DNA from: an uncultured Synergistales bacterium
Lineage (GTDB): Bacteria > Synergistota > Synergistia > Synergistales > Aminobacteriaceae
Direction: 5' to 3'
DNA: 7,678 nt
NCBI GenBank assembly: GCA_905233335.1
Contig: CAJOED010000055.1
Location: 1-7,678, forward strand
A program made the position numbers and the translations under genes. Below are positions 1 through 5,270 of this stretch, in pieces (positions within the stretch are counted from its first letter, which is position 1; each line of letters starts with the position of its first letter). The notes under the pieces are model-generated. The model was not told the DNA's origin, did no database searches, and worked only from the letters and a program-made list of their open reading frames with translations.

Positions 1-118
1 TGACCTGGTGATTGTTGACACTCCTGATGTGCTGTTTGTTACGAGGAGGGGAGCGTCGCAGGAAGTGAAGAGCGTCGTGAAGTTCCTGAAGGACAACGGA
101 AAACATGAAAGTGTTTGA
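1..118 (+). CDS. Probable mannose-1-phosphate guanylyltransferase, C-terminal end (partial)
   Basis: The window opens inside a reading frame (first full codon at 2) that ends at TGA 116-118 and gives 38 residues. The segment LVIVDTPDVLFVTRR followed by QEVKSVVKFLK matches the conserved core end of ManC/GMP-type sugar-nucleotide pyrophosphorylases, where a VDTPDALLV strand is followed by a short 'Q-V-K-V-V-L' helix. That family makes GDP-mannose from mannose-1-phosphate and GTP in the cytoplasm for surface polysaccharide synthesis. Only the end of the nucleotidyltransferase domain is visible, with no fused isomerase domain after it, so this would be the short, single-domain form. Its stop codon overlaps the -35 box of the tRNA promoter. 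The family call rests on one short motif; other sugar-phosphate nucleotidyltransferases are possible. Confidence 0.6.
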   Translation, partial: DLVIVDTPDVLFVTRRGASQEVKSVVKFLKDNGKHESV

Positions 119-143
119 CAAAAATATAATGAAAGTGTATTTT
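115..143 (+). promoter_or_regulatory. Sigma-70-type promoter for tRNA-Leu and rpsT
   Basis: A perfect -35 box TTGACA (115-120) is separated by 17 bases from TATTTT (138-143), placing the start near 150, about 12 bases before the mature tRNA. A perfect TATAAT also occurs at 125-130 but has no -35 box at the right distance. The -35 box overlaps the stop codon of the upstream gene. There is no room for a separate promoter between the tRNA and rpsT, so this one probably drives both. Confidence 0.65.
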
Positions 144-161
144 ATGCAGTAACATTTCAAG

Positions 162-247
162 GCCGGAGTGGCGGAATGGTAGACGCAGTGGACTCAAAAT
201 CCACCGGGGGCAACTCTGTGGGAGTTCGAGTCTCCCCTCCGGCACCA
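162..247 (+). tRNA. tRNA-Leu (anticodon CAA)
   Basis: This is an 86-base class II tRNA. The acceptor stem GCCGGAG (162-168) pairs with CTCCGGC (237-243), followed by discriminator A244 and an encoded CCA (245-247). The anticodon stem GTGGA/TCCAC (188-192/200-204) closes the loop CTCAAAA, with anticodon CAA at 195-197 reading UUG. The T arm is GGGAG-TTCGAGT-CTCCC (220-236). A long variable region (205-219) separates the anticodon and T stems, as expected for leucine. The 3' end lies only 28 bases before the rpsT start. Confidence 0.95.
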
Positions 248-275
248 TAATAATATTCAGGAGAGAGAAAATTTC

Positions 276-542
276 ATGCCGAACAAGAAATCCGCAGAGA
301 GACGGGTAAGAATATCAGAACGCAACAGGTTATACAATAAGCACTGGTCGTCAATGTGCAAGACCGTAGTGAAAAATCTGCTCCAAGCCGTAGAAGCCGG
401 AGACAAAGAACTCGCCGTAAAGAGCTTCAACACAGCACAGAGCGTAATCGATAAAGCAGTGGTGAAGGGCGTAATGCACAGGAACACCGCCGCCCGACGC
501 AAAGAATTAATGTCCCGGCACATGAAAGCCATGAACGCGTAA
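276..542 (+). CDS. rpsT: Small ribosomal subunit protein bS20
   Basis: The 88-residue, strongly basic protein begins MPNKKSAERRVRISERNR, the hallmark N-terminus of bacterial S20, and ends in a helix with the conserved KGVMHRNTAARRKELMSRH stretch. The length matches the family (about 85-90). S20 binds 16S rRNA early in 30S assembly and is all-helical. The start at 276 has an AGGAG Shine-Dalgarno (259-263) about 12 bases upstream. The gene sits directly after tRNA-Leu and before a strong terminator, so it is probably made as a tRNA-mRNA cotranscript that must be cut at the tRNA 3' end. The sequence looks intact and functional. Confidence 0.97.
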   Translation: MPNKKSAERRVRISERNRLYNKHWSSMCKTVVKNLLQAVEAGDKELAVKSFNTAQSVIDKAVVKGVMHRNTAARRKELMSRHMKAMNA

Positions 543-549
543 ACGACAG

Positions 550-580
550 CCTCCCGCACAAACACGGGAGGTATTTTTTT
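550..580 (+). terminator. Rho-independent terminator after rpsT
   Basis: CCTCCCG (550-556) pairs perfectly with CGGGAGG (565-571) across an 8-base loop and is followed by TATTTTTTT (572-580). The hairpin begins 7 bases after the rpsT stop codon and closes the tRNA-Leu/rpsT unit. The T run overlaps the stop codon of the convergent HxlR gene. Confidence 0.93.
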
Positions 581-923
581 ATTCCCCTGCCATTTGTTTT
601 TCTGCCCATTCATATACTGACTCCAGCGCAGGAATTAACGACTTCCCGCGTTCCATCAATGAATATTCTACAGTCGGCGGTATCGTGTTATATTGCGTTC
701 GGTGTATGAGCTTGTCGGCTTCAAGTTCCCGCAGGCATTTCGTGAGCATCGTAGCAGTAATACCCACTACCCTGCGTTCAAGCTCCTTGTAGCGCACTGT
801 CTGATTTTCAGCGTCGGCAATGTACCACAGAATAGGCAGCTTCCATTTCTGTCCGATTATCTTCAATGTTGCGCTGAAATTTTTACAAGGAGATATATTG
901 ATGACGAGAAAAATTTTTGACAC
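579..923 (-). CDS. HxlR-family winged-helix regulator, probably 5'-truncated
   Basis: The 114-residue frame contains a typical HxlR DNA-binding domain: LKIIGQKWKLPILWYI (residues 20-35), a recognition-helix region GITATMLTKCLRELEADKLIHR split over 54-75, and the wing with TIPPTVEYSLMERG (80-93). HxlR proteins are small dimeric regulators, several of which sense electrophiles or redox stress through an N-terminal cysteine. They often sit divergent to flavin oxidoreductases, as here. The N-terminus is odd. The only upstream start is GTG at 923, with no convincing ribosome site, and residues 1-16 are read antisense through the start and ribosome site of the neighbouring oxidoreductase. The usual 'CPV' segment is not recognisable (a C13 is one residue out of register). 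I infer that a deletion removed the real start, promoter and intergenic region. The domain call is firm; whether it is expressed is doubtful. Confidence 0.75.
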   Translation of the reverse strand: MSKIFLVINISPCKNFSATLKIIGQKWKLPILWYIADAENQTVRYKELERRVVGITATMLTKCLRELEADKLIHRTQYNTIPPTVEYSLMERGKSLIPALESVYEWAEKQMAGE

Positions 924-1830
924 CGTAACACTTCACAACCTCACAACAAAGAACAGGCTCATACGTTCGGCAACATGGGAAGGCATAGCAGAAGATGACG
1001 GCTCAATCACAGAAGAAGCATACGAGATATACGGCGAACTTTCACGGGGCGGAGTCGGGGCGGTGATTGTCGGCTTCACTGACGTGTCAGACAACGACTA
1101 CTACATACACGGGGCTATGAAGCTCTCACGGACATAATTCACGCGGAGAACTGCCCGGCATTGATACAGCTCGCTATGGGAGCATACTACAGGAGGCTGG
1201 CGAACGGACTGGTACAGCAGACAGAACCAGACAGCATGACACCAAGCGAAATACAGCAGGTTGTGAGTATGTTCGTCAGTGCGGCAGTGAGGGCGGAAAA
1301 GGCAGGGTTTGACGGTGTACAGATACACGCGGCGCACACAGAACAGGGCGCGAATACTCACAGAAATTCTCACGGGCATAAAGTCAGAAGCTCCCGGCCT
1401 CCACGTAACAGCAAAGATTAATTGCAGCGATTTCACTCTCGGAGGACTTGAGGAGGAAGAGAGCCTCGAAATTTGCCGTATACTGTCTGACAACGGAATA
1501 GACTCTATTGAGGTCAGCGGCAACGACACATCACAGCCCGGAATAATCCCGCACGTAAACGAGGCGTATTTTGCGGACTTTGCGGCGGTGCTTGCATAGA
1601 GAGTCAGTGTTCCCGTAATTCTCGTCGGCGGCATTCGGAGCATTGACACAATGCAGGAACTTCTTGATACCACGAAAATAGAGCTGCTCTCACTCTCACG
1701 GCCTCTGTTGCGGGAGCCTGACCTGCCCATGAAGTTACGCAACGGAACATCAACAGAAGCAAAATGTATCTCGTGCAATGCGTGCTACGGGTCTCATGCT
1801 CACAGGTGCGTTTTTGGTGAGTCCAGATGA
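901..1830 (+). pseudogene. NADH:flavin oxidoreductase (Old Yellow Enzyme family) pseudogene
   Basis: The start ATG 901 has an excellent AAGGAG ribosome site about 10 bases upstream. Four pieces together read as an OYE-type TIM-barrel flavoprotein. Residues of the first frame give LHNLTTKNRLIRSATWEG, the family N-terminus, and run to 1137. The second frame (from about 1122) gives ALTDIIHAENCPALIQL through AGFDGVQIHAAH. The third (from about 1345) gives QNRARILTEILTGIKSE through SIEVSGND, and stops at TAG 1597-1599. The same frame continues as VPVILVGGIRS to a Cys-rich end CISCNACYG...RCVF and TGA 1828-1830. Missing are about 10 codons after MKLS and about 20 codons between HAAH and ENRAR, where family members carry the 'FLSP...YGGS' segment. 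Two deletions with frameshifts plus a nonsense codon make this non-functional. Its end overlaps the next gene by ATGA, indicating a former operon. Confidence 0.88.
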
Positions 1831-2384
1831 GCGCATACAAACTCAACGTCCCGACAAAGCGCGGGAGTGTCCTTAACGGCGTATTGTTCCGAAATGATGA
1901 GGAGTGTGCACGGACGGTATTAATCGCAATTACTGGTATACACGGAAATTTTTACTCCAACCCGTTCTATTACAATTTCGGCGAAACTCTCAACGGCGGC
2001 GGTATTGATTTCGTTTACGCACAGACTAACGACGCATTCAACAGAATAGAAACCTTCAACGTCGTAACAAGAAAAACTGAAATTATCGGCTCATACAATG
2101 AATATTTTTCGTAAAGTAATATATTACCTCTCACGGCATCACGACACGAAAAAAGTATCTCACTTTATGCTGTTGAGTCCCGCAAACCTCGAATGGCTCA
2201 TGAATGGCTGTTCACCGACACGCTGAATAATGTTCACGTTGAGGAGGACAAAGATTTTTCGCAGGCAGAGAACATCACTCACACGGGAGCATTGCTTATA
2301 GGGACGTACGACAACTTCACGTACCAGCGAAAAGAACAGGAAACAGCAGATAAGATTCTCGAACTTCTTAGAGGATGGGAGTGA
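1827..2384 (+). pseudogene. Alpha/beta hydrolase pseudogene with internal deletions
   Basis: The start ATG 1827 overlaps the preceding stop (ATGA), so it was translationally coupled to the oxidoreductase. The first frame (to 2114) gives VLIAITGIHGNFYSNPFYYNFG and FVYAQTNDAFNRIETFNV, an N-terminal alpha/beta-hydrolase strand and oxyanion region. A second frame (about 2113-2210) gives KVIYYLSRHHDTKKVSHF and LLSPANLEWL. A third (from about 2196) gives HEWLFTDTLNNVH, DKDFSQAENITHTGALLIG and, directly after DNFTY, QRKEQETADKILELLRGWE to TGA 2382-2384. From my knowledge of this fold, the GxSxG nucleophile segment should lie between frames one and two, a lid region between two and three, and the stretch carrying the catalytic His before QRKEQE. 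All three are absent. Total coding is roughly 185 residues against about 290 expected. I judge the gene dead; exact family and substrate unknown. Confidence 0.8.
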
Positions 2385-2390
2385 TGATTT

Positions 2391-2595
2391 ATGCCGTGCT
2401 ATAGAGTTAGTGCCGGGTAAGAGCGAAAAATATTTGATGATAGGTTTCGAGAGCAATTATCACTTCTGGCTTCGGGGCAATGACGAACAACCTGCGGCAT
2501 ATATCGAGGTCAGCATATACAGCAATGAAGAGCATTACGGCTATAAGTATGATGATATTCATGTTTGGGCGGTGAACGGTCTCACATTCGCATAA
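2391..2595 (+). pseudogene. Small unrecognised ORF, probably frameshifted
   Basis: The 61-residue frame from GTG 2410 to TAA 2593-2595 encodes an acidic, aromatic-rich polypeptide including EKYLMIGFESNYHFWLRG and YKYDDIHVWAVNGLTF. I do not recognise a family. GTG 2410 has no ribosome site. A better start, ATG 2391, has GGGAGTG (2377-2383) at ideal spacing but reads MPCYRVSAG and stops at 2418-2420, one base out of register with the longer frame. A one-base insertion or two-base loss between about 2406 and 2418 would join them into a protein of about 68 residues. It follows the hydrolase pseudogene by 6 bases, so it may have been the last gene of that operon. It could also be a non-coding chance frame, though its residue composition looks protein-like. 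Confidence 0.45.
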
Positions 2596-2624
2596 AAAAA
2601 ACTCCTCCGGCACAACCGAAGGAG
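2594..2624 (-). terminator. Rho-independent terminator for putP
   Basis: On the minus strand CTCCTTCGG and CCGGAGGAG (+ coordinates 2616-2624 and 2602-2610) form a 9-bp stem with one mismatch and a 5-base loop, followed by eight U (A run 2594-2601 on the plus strand). It lies 17 bases beyond the putP stop codon. The A run overlaps the end of the small ORF that converges from the left. Confidence 0.9.
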
Positions 2625-2640
2625 CTTGTTATTATCGTCC

Positions 2641-4098
2641 TTATTCGTTCGTCATCTTCACGGCTTTATCGAATAACGCTTCTACTTCCTGTGAAGGTTT
2701 CGGAGAGATTAACGACACCACAACCGCCGCCACTAATCCCGCGAAAAATCCCGGAATAATCTCATACACTCCCGTGTGCGACATGTACGACAGCCACGCT
2801 ATATCAACCGCCGCTCCCGTGAAAATCCCGACAGCCGCTCCCGAAAACGTAAATCTCCGCCAGAACAGGCTCAACATTATTGCAGGCCCGAAAGCCGCAC
2901 CGAATACTCCCCATGCGTTTGAGACGAGAGCCATTATTGACCCGGCATTCGGACTCGACGCTATGAACAGTGCCGCAATCGCTATCAGCAGGACAACTAC
3001 ACGGCCAGCCCAAAGCATCTCACGGTTTCCCGCCTTGTTCGCACGTATCACAGGACGGTACACGTCAGAAGCAAATGCCGAAGCCGCCGCGAGCAACTGA
3101 CTGTCTGCCGTACTCATTGCCGCCGCCAGAACTGCCGACAGAAGAATACCTGACACTACCGCCGGGAAAATTCTACGGGTCATCACGACAAACACGAGAG
3201 AGTTATTGTTCACAGCCTCGTCATAACCGATGAACATACGACCGATTACTCCGACGAACGCCGCAAACGTTAATATTATCAGCGTCCATGATATTCCGAT
3301 TTTTGCGGACTTCCGTAATTCTTTCTGTGAGTTTATCGACATGAAGCGTATTATTATGTGAGGCATTCCGAAATACCCAAGCCCCCAGCCAAGTCCAGAC
3401 ACTATGTCCTGCCACGACGAAAATACATTCCAGTAGTTCGGGGTGTCGATTGTTGCAGAAGTACCCGGCTCAAGCATTGCCCACGCCGCAATAGGAACTA
3501 TCAGCATTGCCGCAAGTACCAGCATTCCCTGAAAGAAATCCGTCCATGACACAGCAGAGAAACCGCCCAGGAATGTGTAGCTGATTACGATTAACGCCGC
3601 AAGATACATTGCTGTTGTAGTGTCTAGTCCTGTTACGGTGTTGAAGAGAGTACCGCACGCCTTTATGCTTGAGGCCGCATATATCGTATAAGCCACCAAG
3701 AACACCGCCGCAGAAATCAATTGCAGGACACGTGAGCTTGAGAGAAATCTGTTCGTGAGGTACTGCGGGACTGTGATTGAGTCGTCAGCAGCAATCGAGA
3801 ACGCACGCAGACGGGGAGCTTCATATATCCAGCTCAACGAATAGCCTATTGCGAGTCCTACAGAGATCCATAACTGGCCAAGTCCGAGAGCATATATTGA
3901 GGTCGGAAGTCCCATCAACACCCACGCGCTCATGTCGGAAGCTCCTGCTGAAAGTGCCGCAACCCAAGGCCCCATTTTTCTGTCGCCTAAGAAGTAGCCG
4001 CGTTCTGTCTGATTTTTTTCGCGGAAGAAAAACCATACTCCTATCGCAAGCATAAACACAAGGTAAATTATAAATACGCTTACTTCCTGATAATTCAT
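2641..4098 (-). CDS. putP: Sodium/proline symporter (SSS family)
   Basis: The 485-residue membrane protein belongs to the sodium:solute symporter family and would import proline (or a related solute) with Na+. Hydrophobic segments occur throughout, from VSVFIIYLVFMLAIGVW (6-22) to FFAGLVAAVVVSLI (451-464), consistent with about 13 helices. Diagnostic motifs are R40, SAGASDMS (50-57, containing the D55 and S57 known to matter in E. coli PutP), LGGFSAVSWTDFFQG (177-191) and MSTADSQLL (328-336, the second half of the Na+ site). With ATG 4098 as start, R40, D55 and S57 fall on the E. coli numbering. ATG 4107 would add three residues and lies 4 bases from the GGAG at 4112-4115, versus 13 for 4098, so the start is uncertain between them. 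It is divergent from the AraC gene and ends at its own terminator. Sequence looks intact. Confidence 0.88.
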   Translation of the reverse strand: MNYQEVSVFIIYLVFMLAIGVWFFFREKNQTERGYFLGDRKMGPWVAALSAGASDMSAWVLMGLPTSIYALGLGQLWISVGLAIGYSLSWIYEAPRLRAFSIAADDSITVPQYLTNRFLSSSRVLQLISAAVFLVAYTIYAASSIKACGTLFNTVTGLDTTTAMYLAALIVISYTFLGGFSAVSWTDFFQGMLVLAAMLIVPIAAWAMLEPGTSATIDTPNYWNVFSSWQDIVSGLGWGLGYFGMPHIIIRFMSINSQKELRKSAKIGISWTLIILTFAAFVGVIGRMFIGYDEAVNNNSLVFVVMTRRIFPAVVSGILLSAVLAAAMSTADSQLLAAASAFASDVYRPVIRANKAGNREMLWAGRVVVLLIAIAALFIASSPNAGSIMALVSNAWGVFGAAFGPAIMLSLFWRRFTFSGAAVGIFTGAAVDIAWLSYMSHTGVYEIIPGFFAGLVAAVVVSLISPKPSQEVEALFDKAVKMTNE

Positions 4099-4136
4099 GT
4101 AAAACATTCTGCTCCTGTTCGTAAAAAATTCGTTGC

Positions 4137-4165
4137 AATATATCATAACGCAAAAGGCCGTGCAA
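4137..4165 (-). promoter_or_regulatory. Possible putP promoter
   Basis: Reading leftward, TTGCAC (4160-4165) is 17 bases from TATATT (4137-4142), placing the start about 25 bases before the putP ribosome site. The -10 is good, the -35 matches only at its TTG. Two adjacent CAAGTTTT copies (4163-4170, 4171-4178) overlap the upstream edge and may be an operator or may simply be A/T-rich sequence. Confidence 0.35.
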
Positions 4166-4181
4166 GTTTTCAAGTTTTTGT

Positions 4182-4187
4182 TATCAT
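4182..4187 (+). promoter_or_regulatory. Candidate -10 box of the AraC-family gene
   Basis: TATCAT (4182-4187) is the best -10 candidate before the regulator gene. It lies only 7 bases from ATG 4195, so transcription would start at or next to the start codon. The matching -35 position (GTGCAA, 4160-4165) is weak, and no Shine-Dalgarno precedes 4195. Confidence 0.35.
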
Positions 4188-4194
4188 TTGTGGC

Positions 4195-5145
4195 ATGAAT
4201 GAAAAGATTATGAAGTATCTCACAGTTATAACGGACGAGGAGAAAAATATTCTTTCGGGGCAGACAAAGATTGACCGCGATATTTACATGACGGGAGACC
4301 GGGATATTATCAGCGGCGATAAGTTACTCCCAAGAGGCAAGCAGATAATGATACGTCCGCACACGAGGTTTATACATTTTCCCGAACACACTCATGATTA
4401 TGTAGAGTTCGTATATATGTGTCAGGGGTCAACGCGTCATATCGTCAACGGCACGCCCATAAACCTGAAGCAGGGAGAGTTATTGATGCTTGGACAGAAC
4501 GCACGTCAGGAAATAGAGCCTGCCGGGAAAAATGATATTGCTGTGAACTTCATAGTGAAGCCCGATTTCTTTCACGGTGTATTGTCGTTCTTGGGCAATG
4601 AGGAGACACCTTTGCGGCGTTTCGTGTTGAGCTGCATAACGGGAGAAAGTGATACGGGGTATTTGTACTTCAAGGTCGCTCATGTTCTGCCCGTTCAGAA
4701 TCTCGTCGAGAATCTTTTGTGGACGCTCATAACGAAAACTACAAACACACGGGGCATTCAGCAGCTCACTATGGGCTTGCTGTTCGTCGAACTGCTGGAG
4801 TGCACAGACACGCTCGAATTTTCGTACGAGGCTCAAAGCGTCATCATGAAAGTTCTGCGGTATATCGAGGAAAATTACAGGACGGCAACGCTCGGAGAAA
4901 TCGCAGATACACTCCACTACGGGCGCACGACGCTCTCACGGCTCATCACGAAAAAGATGCGCAAGAACTTCACGGAACTTCTGCAGGAAAAAAGATTGTC
5001 GCAAGCGTCATGGTTTCTCCTGAATACACAGATGAAGGTTGATGATATTGCGTACATGGTCGGCTATGAGAACGCAACGCATTTTCACAAGCTGTTCTAC
5101 AACTGCTACGGCAAGACACCGAAACACTATCGGGACTGCACATGA
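4195..5145 (+). CDS. AraC-family activator, probable rhamnose regulator
   Basis: The 316-residue protein has an N-terminal cupin sensor domain and a C-terminal double helix-turn-helix. The cupin core shows FPEHTHDYVEFVYMCQG (62-78, with H65, H67 and E71 as typical cupin residues) and GTPINLKQGELLML (86-99). The DNA-binding part spans about 215-313: first HTH with LGEIADTLHYGRTTLSRL (233-250) and second HTH with VDDIAYMVGYENATHFHKLF (282-301), ending in the AraC signature GKTPKHYR (306-313). AraC proteins of this layout bind a sugar in the cupin and activate nearby catabolic genes. Placement 125 bases before rhaB and in the same direction makes rhamnose the likely effector, which is inference from context. 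Start 4195 lacks a ribosome site; the alternative ATG 4210 also has only a weak one. No damage is visible. Confidence 0.88.
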   Translation: MNEKIMKYLTVITDEEKNILSGQTKIDRDIYMTGDRDIISGDKLLPRGKQIMIRPHTRFIHFPEHTHDYVEFVYMCQGSTRHIVNGTPINLKQGELLMLGQNARQEIEPAGKNDIAVNFIVKPDFFHGVLSFLGNEETPLRRFVLSCITGESDTGYLYFKVAHVLPVQNLVENLLWTLITKTTNTRGIQQLTMGLLFVELLECTDTLEFSYEAQSVIMKVLRYIEENYRTATLGEIADTLHYGRTTLSRLITKKMRKNFTELLQEKRLSQASWFLLNTQMKVDDIAYMVGYENATHFHKLFYNCYGKTPKHYRDCT

Positions 5146-5171
5146 TGATACTTTTTCAGTTAAAGCACTTC

Positions 5172-5200
5172 TTGAAAATCACGCCTCATTCGTTCATAAT
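5172..5200 (+). promoter_or_regulatory. Sigma-70-type promoter of rhaBA
   Basis: TTGAAA (5172-5177) and CATAAT (5195-5200) each differ from consensus at one position and are spaced by 17 bases, giving a start near 5207 and a leader of about 64 bases. This lies in the 125-base gap after the AraC gene, so rhaBA can be expressed independently of it. A strong -35 is slightly surprising for an activator-dependent promoter. CACATT occurs twice in a row just downstream (5204-5215), but I cannot assign an AraC operator. Confidence 0.55.
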
Positions 5201-5270
5201 TCTCACATTCACATTACAACAATAAAAAAAATATTTTCACCTGTTCAGCAACAGAGGAGTGTATGTTTTC

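Noticed and set aside
1101..1778. Long minus-strand open frame of 225 codons
   Set aside because: It lies antisense to the oxidoreductase pseudogene, whose plus-strand pieces carry clear family motifs. The minus translation is Ser/Arg-rich without recognisable domains or a ribosome site.
236..2613. CCTCCGGCAC shared by the tRNA-Leu 3' end (236-245) and 2604-2613 as att sites of an integrated island
   Set aside because: The match is only 10 bases. The second copy is half of the putP terminator stem, core gene rpsT lies between, and no integrase is present.
3221..4165. Several short frames antisense or out of frame within putP
   Set aside because: They overlap a full-length symporter with conserved motifs and have no ribosome sites or recognisable domains.
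4480..4917. Minus-strand 145-codon frame
   Set aside because: It is fully antisense to the intact AraC-family gene and shows no motif or ribosome site.
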